Notes under the pieces: generated by a model
Seen by the model: only the letters and a program-made list of their open reading frames with translations
Databases searched by the model: none
Told to the model about the DNA's origin: nothing
In this document: one piece after another, positions 1 through 7,326 of the stretch
How the letters are laid out: each line of letters starts with the position of its first letter
Position numbering within the stretch: position 1 is the first letter of the stretch
NCBI GenBank assembly: GCA_021162505.1
Contig: JAGGYO010000146.1
Location: forward strand, 1-18,546
Direction: 5' to 3'
DNA length: 18,546 nt
Source of the DNA: a bacterium
GTDB taxonomy: Bacteria; AUK180
Program-made: the position numbers and the translations under genes

Positions 1-153
1 ACGGTGGTAGAAAAAGTAGAATAATTATGAAACAGACCCAATAATATAGAAGTTAAGATTTATAATAAAAAATATTACTATTTATATAAATTATACCATA
101 ATTACTAATATGTTCGTAATTTAAATAAATCTTTCTACTTTTTCTACCACCGT
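1..153. repeat. Perfect 21-bp inverted repeat around an AT-rich core
   Basis: Positions 1-21 (beginning ACGGTGGTAG) are the exact reverse complement of 133-153 (ending CTACCACCGT). The 111 bp between them are extremely AT-rich and hold no credible ORF. The arrangement resembles a small non-autonomous element with terminal inverted repeats (MITE-like), or a pair of oppositely oriented recombination or protein-binding sites. The left arm begins at base 1, so the repeat may extend outside the window and no target-site duplication can be tested. Because contigs often break at repeats, the edge may also be an assembly effect. The repeat is seen directly; its nature is inference. Confidence 0.7.
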
Positions 154-213
154 CCCCATATGAAATGAAGAATAAGAAAGGCAATGGAAATTAGAAAAAA
201 GAGGACAATACAC

Positions 214-243
214 CTGGCAGTAAAGATAAGAGTGCGTTATAAA
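214..243 (+). promoter_or_regulatory. Candidate promoter of the envelope operon
   Basis: A -35-like CTGGCA (214-219, 4/6 match to TTGACA) and a -10-like TATAAA (238-243, 5/6 match to TATAAT) are separated by 18 bp. This would start transcription near 250, about 78 nt before the first gene. The surrounding DNA is so AT-rich that chance matches are likely. A second TATAAA at 284-289 has no well-spaced -35. Positions 154-327 otherwise contain no ORF, RNA gene or hairpin that I can support. Confidence 0.3.
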
Positions 244-314
244 TCCCGTAATATTGGGAAAGAAAAATCAAAAAGAATTGGCATATAAAATGCTGTTAAT
301 AAGGCAAATGGAAT

Positions 315-321
315 AAGGAGG
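315..321 (+). promoter_or_regulatory. Strong Shine-Dalgarno that fixes the first gene's start
   Basis: AAGGAGG at 315-321 is a full consensus ribosome binding site. It abuts a TTG at 322 but lies 6 nt before the ATG at 328, the usual spacing. The ATG at 328, which opens a typical signal peptide, is therefore the likely start. Confidence 0.8.
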
Positions 322-327
322 TTGCAT

Positions 328-1149
328 ATGAAAAAAGCAATGTTAAGCATTCTGATTTTAAGCCTCATTTTCGTTCTTCCCTATGCGGTTGATGAAAATG
401 TAAAAAGTGCTGTTGAACAACAGATCGGATATGGAACAATAGATTGGGAAAAAGGTCTTGTCATATCCACCGGTTACGGTGCCTATAATCTGAACGATAA
501 AAATATCGGTCGTGGAAGATTAATGGCTCTTAGAGCAGCCGAACTTGATGCAAAGAGAAATCTTGTTGAAACAATCGAGGGTGTAAGAATTAACTCACAA
601 ACATTGGTAAAAGATTATCAAACACAAAGTGATGTTATATACTCTGAAGTCCAGGGTTTTTTACGAGGTTCAAGACGCTATGGAGATCCAAGATACAATT
701 CCGACGGTACCGTTGAAGTTGATGTTTCGGTTCCTCTTTACGGTCCTAATGGATTATTGGGTGCCTTAGCACCTCAAATGGGTTTCGGTGATATCGCTAT
801 TCCAGATGTATCAAATCCTGTTTACTCCGGTTTGGTCGTTATTGTTAATGACGAAAAAGCAAGACCTATGATGGCTCCGGTAATAGTTGATGAAAATGGA
901 AACAAGGTCTATGCAGCAGAATATGTCAATAAGGACTTCGCTTTGAAAATGGGTATTGTGGGTTATGGAACAGACATTGATCAAGCAAAGAAAAACGATA
1001 GGGTTGCAGATAATCCATTGGTAGTTACAGCAGTTAAGATAGACGGAGATAATATTGTTATTTCCAATAGAGATGCAGATAAGATCCAAAAGAATAGTGA
1101 AAAACTTACATTTATTCAACAATGTAGGGTTATGCTCATCTTAAAATAA
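328..1149 (+). CDS. Exported LPP20-family protein
   Basis: This 273-residue protein has a signal peptide (Lys2-Lys3, hydrophobic core, likely cleavage after Ala20) and no lipobox cysteine, so it is predicted to be periplasmic or outer-membrane associated. Residues about 36-140 match the LPP20 lipoprotein family pattern: GTIDWEKG near 36-43, then an Ala/Arg-rich helix (ALRAAELDAKRN, 67-78) and SDVIYSEVQGF (101-111). Residues 168-196 (GLVVIVND...APVIVDENG) and the C-terminus form a second beta-rich part. LPP20-type proteins have no known enzymatic activity, and the role here is unknown. The SDVIYS..QGF block recurs in the gene at 2315, which points to a shared domain. It is the first gene of a five-gene operon, with 13 bp to the next start. 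Family assignment is fairly sure; function is not. Confidence 0.82.
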   Translation: MKKAMLSILILSLIFVLPYAVDENVKSAVEQQIGYGTIDWEKGLVISTGYGAYNLNDKNIGRGRLMALRAAELDAKRNLVETIEGVRINSQTLVKDYQTQSDVIYSEVQGFLRGSRRYGDPRYNSDGTVEVDVSVPLYGPNGLLGALAPQMGFGDIAIPDVSNPVYSGLVVIVNDEKARPMMAPVIVDENGNKVYAAEYVNKDFALKMGIVGYGTDIDQAKKNDRVADNPLVVTAVKIDGDNIVISNRDADKIQKNSEKLTFIQQCRVMLILK

Positions 1150-1162
1150 ATAGGGGGAATAT

Positions 1163-2305
1163 ATGAAGAATAAAGTATTATTACTTTTTTTTGTTGTTTT
1201 ATTGGTTTTTGCAGGTTGCAAAAAACAGGTAATTAAACCGGAATCAGTTCTTGATACACCGGAAAACCATTATAGAATGGGCGTAAGATTGCTCGATAAT
1301 AATAAATTACCGGATGCGTTCACAGAATTTGATCGTGCCATTAAAATGAATAGAAAATCCGCTTGGGGTTATCTTGGCATGTCACTTTATTACGGTGCCG
1401 GTAAGGATTTCAAAAATGCAAAAAAGAATATTTCAAAAGCCGAGAGATTGAGCAAAAAAGCTACACCGGTTGAATTGGTAAAAGCAAGATTGATCGTAAT
1501 GAAAAAAGATGAAGATTGGCTCAAAAATGCTTCCAAGATATATAATAAAATATTGAAGAAAGAACCGAAAAATGCAGAAGCGTGGTATTATATCGGTATG
1601 GCTAATAGAGATGCTTTCGCATTCGGTACAGCTGCATCAAAATTCAAAAAGGTCATGGAAATTCCAAATAATGAATATATTGAAAGAGCGGACAAAGAAT
1701 GGAAATTAATGAATGATATCCAAAGAGCAATGCCCGGAACCAAGTATGGTAAAAAGATCGCTTTATTACCAAAACTTGACAGATCGGATTTCGCTGTATT
1801 ACTCGTTGAAGAATTTAAACTTATTAATGTCTTGAAAAAAAGAAGACCGAAATTTTATGATACTTCATTCAAGACACCTGATCAATTGGCAAAAGGAACA
1901 GCTGCAAAGAACACAGTTCCTGCTGATATTACAAGCCATTGGGCAAAGAACTGGATCAAAGAGGTATTGAACCTTAATATTAGAGGATTAAAACCCTTCC
2001 CGGACGGATCATTTAAGCCGGATATGATCATGACAAGAGCTAATTTTGCACAAGCAGTTGAGGACCTTATTGTTTTAATTGACAATAATACAAAGGTTAC
2101 AAAAAAATATCTCGGAGAGAATTCACATTTCCCAGATGTTAGAAGTGATTATTTTGCTTATAATTCAATCGCTCTTTGTGTTGATAGAGGTATTTTACAG
2201 GTCAAGAGCTTAAATGGAGAATTTGGTCCCGATGATACAATTTCAGGTGCAGAAGCATTACTCGCTATTAGAGCATTGCAGAACGCTTTGAGATTGACAT
2301 TCTAA
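1163..2305 (+). CDS. TPR and S-layer-homology lipoprotein
   Basis: This 380-residue protein has a lipoprotein signal peptide ending in FAGC, so Cys19 is the likely lipidated residue. TPR-like helical repeats cover about 35-68 (HYRMG...AFTEFDRAI) and 137-170 (NAEAWYYIGMA...ASKFKKVM). Two S-layer homology (SLH) segments follow: about 254-308 (ADITSHWAKNWI...FPDGSFKPD...MTRANFAQAV) and 322-376 (FPDV...YNSIALCVDRGI...FGPDD...SGAEALLAI). LDRSDFAVLL at 205-214 resembles the end of a third, degenerate SLH. SLH domains usually bind cell-wall polymers and TPRs bind proteins, so this looks like a membrane-anchored scaffold between lipid, wall and partner proteins; that is inference. AGGGGG at 1152-1157 is the ribosome binding site. 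The start is supported by the lipobox position. Confidence 0.82.
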   Translation: MKNKVLLLFFVVLLVFAGCKKQVIKPESVLDTPENHYRMGVRLLDNNKLPDAFTEFDRAIKMNRKSAWGYLGMSLYYGAGKDFKNAKKNISKAERLSKKATPVELVKARLIVMKKDEDWLKNASKIYNKILKKEPKNAEAWYYIGMANRDAFAFGTAASKFKKVMEIPNNEYIERADKEWKLMNDIQRAMPGTKYGKKIALLPKLDRSDFAVLLVEEFKLINVLKKRRPKFYDTSFKTPDQLAKGTAAKNTVPADITSHWAKNWIKEVLNLNIRGLKPFPDGSFKPDMIMTRANFAQAVEDLIVLIDNNTKVTKKYLGENSHFPDVRSDYFAYNSIALCVDRGILQVKSLNGEFGPDDTISGAEALLAIRALQNALRLTF

Positions 2306-2314
2306 GGGGATCCC

Positions 2315-3598
2315 ATGAGAAAACTATTTGCGCTTTTAATAGTCTTGGCCTTTACTCTTTCCTGTGCTAATAGTTATGTTGCAAATGATAATAATATTGT
2401 AAAAAATGACAATAAGGTATTAGCGGTAAATGACCAGCCCACACAAACCTACGCACAGAATCAACCCGCTCCCAAACCAGTTGTGACTAATACTCCGCAA
2501 CCGGTCAACTCGGATATTCAGGTTGTTAATGTTGAAGGTTATGGTAATATTTTTCAAGGTGAAAAACTTATTGCAAGAGATGCCGCTGTTAAAGATGCTT
2601 TAAGAAATGCAGTTGAGCAAGTAGTGGGAACAATGATCTCTTCTCAAAGTAAGGTTGAAAATTACCAGCTTATTAGTGATGTAATTTACTCTAAATCTCA
2701 AGGTTTTGTACAAAAATATGAGATCATTTCCGAGGCACCCGAGGGAACTACTTATCACATTAAGGTGAAAGCATTTGTTTCAAAGTCAGGTGTTAAGGAT
2801 AAATTAATGGCATTGCATTTATTGATGGTACAGCAAAATATGCCGAGAGTTGTTGTTTTTTTGAAGCAAAATATGTACGGAGAGGGCTGGAGTTATTACG
2901 GTGACCAAAATTCCATGGCAGAAGAGAAATTAAAAGAAATTCTGGTAGGTAAAGGATTCTTTGTGATCGATAAAGCACAGGCACAAAAAAGTATTGATCG
3001 TACTTCTTTAATAGCAGCCTCAAATGGAGATGTTTCTGCTGCTCAAAAGCTTGCTCTAATGTTAAAGGCAGAAGTGATCATTACGGGTAAGGTCGTGGGA
3101 AATGTCAAGACCAATAATTTATACGGCGGATACCTTTCAGCTTCGTTAAATGTATCATTAAACGCCATTAAATCAGATACCGGAAAAATCATAGCAATAG
3201 CATCCGGCAGTAGAAATCTTGCGCCTGTTTCTGATAAAATAAACGGTATTAATAAGGTTTCCGACATACTTATACCAAGTATTACCGAAAATCTAATAAC
3301 AAAGATCATGAGTAAGTGGGCATCTGGCTCAACTTATGTTCATATTACATTGAACAATGTCAGTTATTCTGATTACAGGGATTTCGGTAATTTCTGCAAA
3401 GAAAGAATAAGAATGGTCGCAAATGTCTATAAAAGAGGATTCACCGGTGGTGTAGCGTCACTTGATCTTGAAACCAAAAAGGGCGGTGCTGAAATAGCTG
3501 ATGAAATTAGCTTAAGAGAAAGTGCTTTGCCTTTTAAAATTGAGATCGTTGATGTTGCAAAGGATTCATTGATACTTAAAAAGGTTGTGAAAAAATGA
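2315..3598 (+). CDS. Lipoprotein with FlgT/LPP20-like N-terminal domain
   Basis: This 427-residue protein has a short lipoprotein-like signal (FTLSC, candidate lipid Cys17; not a strict lipobox) and a Pro/Asn/Gln-rich linker to about residue 66. Residues 70-165 resemble the N-terminal domain of flagellar T-ring protein FlgT and LPP20 proteins: VEGYG, ARDAAVKDALRNAVEQVVG (88-106) and SDVIYSKSQGF (121-131). Residues about 176-340 form an alpha/beta domain like the FlgT middle/CsgG-type fold (MPRVVVFL..., GKGFFVID, AEVIITGKV). The C-terminal part is unassigned. These folds occur in periplasmic or outer-membrane ring and secretion-associated proteins. No flagellar gene is visible, so a flagellar role is not claimed. 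AAGGGGA (2304-2310) overlaps the upstream stop and serves as ribosome binding site. The stop overlaps the next start as ATGA. Confidence 0.75.
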   Translation: MRKLFALLIVLAFTLSCANSYVANDNNIVKNDNKVLAVNDQPTQTYAQNQPAPKPVVTNTPQPVNSDIQVVNVEGYGNIFQGEKLIARDAAVKDALRNAVEQVVGTMISSQSKVENYQLISDVIYSKSQGFVQKYEIISEAPEGTTYHIKVKAFVSKSGVKDKLMALHLLMVQQNMPRVVVFLKQNMYGEGWSYYGDQNSMAEEKLKEILVGKGFFVIDKAQAQKSIDRTSLIAASNGDVSAAQKLALMLKAEVIITGKVVGNVKTNNLYGGYLSASLNVSLNAIKSDTGKIIAIASGSRNLAPVSDKINGINKVSDILIPSITENLITKIMSKWASGSTYVHITLNNVSYSDYRDFGNFCKERIRMVANVYKRGFTGGVASLDLETKKGGAEIADEISLRESALPFKIEIVDVAKDSLILKKVVKK

Positions 3599-4584
3599 TG
3601 AAAAAATACGGAATTTTAGTATTTATTATTATTTTTATCATAATACCGTTCGTAAATAGTGAATGTTCACCTACAAAAAATGAAAATACAAATATTATCA
3701 CAGTAAAATCACAAGAAATAAAAACAGAAACAATAGTCAAGGAAGAACCCATGGTTTTAGCAAAAAATGAGGTCAATACCAAAGCAACTGAGAAAAAACC
3801 AGTTACGGATATTAAACCCCAAATTAGTACAGATGCTAAGGCACAGGCAGCGAAAGCTGCCACGGGGTCTTCTTTTAAACCAACACTTGGGTTAGTTAAC
3901 TTTATGACGGGCAAGGCGTATTATCAATTACCAAAAAATGAAAAGAAAATTTACCTTGTAAAGGGCATGAAAATACCTCTTAATTCCACTATTACTACTG
4001 AGGCATCTGGACGAATTGAAATAAAGACACCGGATAATCATTTCATAAGAATGTGGCAAAAGACCGTGGTGAGTTGTTTCGGTATGAGTGTTACAAATGG
4101 TAGGAAGATAAAGAGTATGGAGGACCTAAAAAATGCTAAGGTAGTCATAAAGGTCCAAGTAGGTAAAATTTGGAATAATCTTCTGAAGAATTCTACAGCG
4201 AAGCGATATGAGGTTACTACTCCACAGGGCGTTTGCGGTGTCAGAGGTACGATTTATAGTACAAGTGTTGAAAAGAGTGAAGATACGGATGTTTATGTTT
4301 TTGAAGGCGCTGTTGCAGTAAATAAGGTTGATGATAATATAAAAAATAATTTTCAGACGACCTTTGGCAAATCCTATAGAATACCAAAACCGTTTCATCG
4401 AATTAAAAAACCTTATCATCAAGTGACCAAAGAACAATGGGAAACTGTAATTAAAGCAATGCAGCATATTCATATTTCAAGTGATGGTGATAGAAAGGTG
4501 AGTGATTTTTCCAAAGTTGATATTGCCTCTGATGAATTTGTAAAGTGGAATGAAGAAAGAGATACACTAATAAGACAAAGATAA
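3595..4584 (+). CDS. Exported FecR-domain protein
   Basis: This 329-residue protein has an N-terminal hydrophobic segment (residues 6-20) acting as signal peptide or anchor, then a low-complexity Lys/Thr/Glu/Ala linker to about residue 92. Residues 98-246 match a FecR domain: GLVNFMTGKAYY (99-110), a KGMKIPLNSTI strand pair, VGKIW (189-193), YEVTTPQGVCGVRGTIYS (205-222) and VYVFEGAVAV (233-242). In classical systems FecR relays signals to sigma factors, but many stand-alone FecR-domain proteins are periplasmic and of unknown role; no sigma factor or TonB receptor is in view. The ATG overlaps the previous stop by 4 bp (ATGA), suggesting translational coupling. ATG at 3598 is an equally possible start, shifting the N-terminus by one residue. 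Confidence 0.8.
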   Translation: MMKKYGILVFIIIFIIIPFVNSECSPTKNENTNIITVKSQEIKTETIVKEEPMVLAKNEVNTKATEKKPVTDIKPQISTDAKAQAAKAATGSSFKPTLGLVNFMTGKAYYQLPKNEKKIYLVKGMKIPLNSTITTEASGRIEIKTPDNHFIRMWQKTVVSCFGMSVTNGRKIKSMEDLKNAKVVIKVQVGKIWNNLLKNSTAKRYEVTTPQGVCGVRGTIYSTSVEKSEDTDVYVFEGAVAVNKVDDNIKNNFQTTFGKSYRIPKPFHRIKKPYHQVTKEQWETVIKAMQHIHISSDGDRKVSDFSKVDIASDEFVKWNEERDTLIRQR

Positions 4585-4602
4585 TATTATAAGTATTTTT
4601 TG

Positions 4603-7326
4603 ATGAAAAAATTTATTAAGATTCTGCTATGGATTTTAGCAGGTATAATATTTTCCATTTTACTAATCTTTTTTTTGGTCAATAATGGAACATTACAGAA
4701 AAAGATCGCATCCAAATATGTTCAGAGCATTTCTTTTAAAAAGATCAGAATACTTCCAAATAAAGTAATTATTGATTCTCTTTCCCTTAAGAAAGATGAA
4801 ATTGATATTAAGGATCTTAATATTGAGCTCAGGTTCAATATATTCAAACTCGCTTCATGGGAAATAAAGAAAGTAAAACTATCACTTGATTCTATTAGTT
4901 TAGATCTTCCCGTTTCACAAAAGAAAAAGACCAAAGAACCTTTTAAGGAAATAGAACTTCCCATTTTACCGCAAAAGATCCCCGATATAGAAGAGATCTC
5001 CATTAATGTGAACAAAATTATCGTACATAAACTGGCAAAGGTTGACCATATAAATATCTATGGGAACATTAAGCACGGGAAATTAGATATAAAAAGTGAT
5101 AAGATCCTATTCGTATCAAAAGAGTTCAAAACTTCGGCAGCCGTAAAGATCAATATATACGGAAAATTATATAAAAATGTTGCACTTGATCTAATGGCAA
5201 ATGGCAGATATGATACATATGCTCTATCTTGTAATGTCTCTCCCATCAGTATTAATCTTAAGAAATGGGAGCTCTCATCCAATATTACCATAAAGGCGCC
5301 TCAATTCGGCAAGATCTTTATTAAAAATATAAAGATTATTCCATTCAAGGAGAAGATCAATATTAAATTGGGACATTTTTATACAGCTGATCTGAAAACA
5401 GAGAATATATACCCCGGACTAAAAATAAATAAATTGAACTTAGATATCAAGGATATTGATCTTGATTATCATTTGGACAATAGTATTAAGGCAAAAAAGG
5501 GAAATATTTCAATTGGTATTCAAGGTGCCTATGCTAATAAAAGTATGAATGTATCAAATGCAAAAAGCGATATCAAGATAAGTATAAAAAATAATGATCT
5601 TTCACTTGATACCAAAATAGGAGCATCAGGCAATATTGATAAGGACACATTTACGGTGTCACTTTTAGCAAATGCAATAGTGAAAGATCTGTTAAAAAAG
5701 CAAAATATGAGTATTTCTTCAAAGGTAAAAGCAAATTATAAAAAAAATAAGATCGACATTCTTTTAAATGCAAAAGGGAATAAAGAAAATTTAAAAACGC
5801 AATTAACCTTTGAAGGTGATATCAATGAGAAAATAAAAGATATATTAGCGAAAGCCCGCATAAGTATTAAGAGCGAACAGAACTATGAAAAGGATTTTTT
5901 GAAAGGTTCAAGTGTTATAAATATTGATCTTCATCAACTGAAAATGCAGGATATGAATTTATATGGCCAAGAGATTGCCCTTACTATTGGAAATAGAACG
6001 GATTTTAATACATTAAGCATAAGTTTGTCTGCAAAGAACAGTTATTTAAATGGGAATTTTCTGGCTACCTTGAATATGAAAAATAATGATGTGAATGTAG
6101 AGGATTCTGAGATTGCATTATTATTGGGTAATTTACCTTTAAAGATGTTGAATATAAAAGATATTGCTATAAATAAGGGAACTGCAAAGGTTTATTTGGA
6201 TTCTATTTCCATTGTGAACAAAAGGGATATAAGGGCAAAATTAAGATTAGCCCTGAAAGATATTGTTCTGACAGGAATGCAGCTTGAAAAACTTTATATG
6301 CCTTTACTCAAGAACAATATTATACAAATTAGTATAGAGGGTGACCTTGTTAAAAAGAATATTAACGGGAAATTTACCCTCAATGGGGAAAGCTCTAATC
6401 TTTATGCGGACTACAAATTTAATTATATTGAAAATGATTTGGATGCAAAGGGTAAATGTATTTTTGATTCAAAGAGAATGATGATACCCATCTATGCGCC
6501 TTTTCTTTTTAGAGGAAAATTTGAGATCCCGGCGAATATCAATATTGTAAATAATAAGGACATATATATAAAGGGTAGAGCAATATTTGATCATTTTTAT
6601 GTATCATCCCCTGAAATAAAAATTAATAGATTAAGTGGTTACATTCCGTTAAATATTAACATGAATAAAATATTCGAACAAAAATTACCTTCTGTAATGG
6701 AAAAGCCCATTGTAGATATTACACCAATTGAGAAAAGTAAGGCAAATTTAACTATTGGAAGACTGTATTATGGAAAATATGAAGTAGCGGATATGAAATT
6801 TAATATTGATTTTAATAATTATTTGAATATCAACCATCTTTACTTTAGATTTGCCCGAGGAGTTGGAAATGGTAGTGTAAAATATACACTCTCAAATAAA
6901 TTCTGGTTGTCTTTTAACTTTACGAACGGCTATCTTTATGAAATGCTTAAAACCTCTCCCAAGGGTTTTTCAAAAGACGATACAAAGATAAATATTCATT
7001 CTCTTGTTTATGGAGATCTCACCGAGTTGAACGGATATGTAAAGATGCCCGGTCTGGGAAGAAGTGTTCTATTGAATATCTTATATATGGTCGATCCTCA
7101 AGCACAGGACCCGCAAATACAGAGTTTAACGAGTAAAGTTAAATTCCTTGGGTATTACCCTGAAACAATCGAATTGAAATTGGACGGTTCTACTATGTCC
7201 ATTTATGTACCTTTGAAAAAAAGAGGATTAAATCCATTGAATATACCATTTAGTATACAAAATATACCTATAAAAAAATTACTTAAGAGTATGTCTTCTA
7301 AAAATAGCGGTGATGAAGATCAATAA
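4603..7326 (+). CDS. AsmA-like membrane-anchored envelope protein
   Basis: This 907-residue, Lys/Asn/Ile-rich protein has one N-terminal transmembrane helix (about residues 5-26), then a long beta-rich region of alternating hydrophobic and polar strands. This is the layout of AsmA/TamB/YdbH-type proteins, which form grooves for phospholipid movement between the two membranes. Family-like parts are the N-terminus (SKYVQSISFKKIRILPNKV...LSL.....IDIKDLNIEL) and a C-terminal part with TKINIHSLVYGDLTELNGYV. I cannot pick the subfamily. ATG at 4603 is preferred over TTG at 4600. No Shine-Dalgarno is visible in the 18-bp gap after the FecR gene, so translation may depend on coupling. The last 48 bp overlap the convergent transporter gene. 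A lipid-transport or outer-membrane assembly role is inferred. Confidence 0.72.
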   Translation: MKKFIKILLWILAGIIFSILLIFFLVNNGTLQKKIASKYVQSISFKKIRILPNKVIIDSLSLKKDEIDIKDLNIELRFNIFKLASWEIKKVKLSLDSISLDLPVSQKKKTKEPFKEIELPILPQKIPDIEEISINVNKIIVHKLAKVDHINIYGNIKHGKLDIKSDKILFVSKEFKTSAAVKINIYGKLYKNVALDLMANGRYDTYALSCNVSPISINLKKWELSSNITIKAPQFGKIFIKNIKIIPFKEKINIKLGHFYTADLKTENIYPGLKINKLNLDIKDIDLDYHLDNSIKAKKGNISIGIQGAYANKSMNVSNAKSDIKISIKNNDLSLDTKIGASGNIDKDTFTVSLLANAIVKDLLKKQNMSISSKVKANYKKNKIDILLNAKGNKENLKTQLTFEGDINEKIKDILAKARISIKSEQNYEKDFLKGSSVINIDLHQLKMQDMNLYGQEIALTIGNRTDFNTLSISLSAKNSYLNGNFLATLNMKNNDVNVEDSEIALLLGNLPLKMLNIKDIAINKGTAKVYLDSISIVNKRDIRAKLRLALKDIVLTGMQLEKLYMPLLKNNIIQISIEGDLVKKNINGKFTLNGESSNLYADYKFNYIENDLDAKGKCIFDSKRMMIPIYAPFLFRGKFEIPANINIVNNKDIYIKGRAIFDHFYVSSPEIKINRLSGYIPLNINMNKIFEQKLPSVMEKPIVDITPIEKSKANLTIGRLYYGKYEVADMKFNIDFNNYLNINHLYFRFARGVGNGSVKYTLSNKFWLSFNFTNGYLYEMLKTSPKGFSKDDTKINIHSLVYGDLTELNGYVKMPGLGRSVLLNILYMVDPQAQDPQIQSLTSKVKFLGYYPETIELKLDGSTMSIYVPLKKRGLNPLNIPFSIQNIPIKKLLKSMSSKNSGDEDQ

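Noticed and set aside
22..132. A small RNA or tRNA-like gene within the inverted repeat core.
   Set aside because: The core is almost entirely A/T, with no tRNA arms and no stable GC stem.
3595..4584. FecR as part of a FecI/FecR/FecA iron-signalling locus.
   Set aside because: No sigma factor or TonB-dependent receptor is in the window, and the protein lacks a cytoplasmic N-terminal signalling part, starting instead with a signal or anchor segment.
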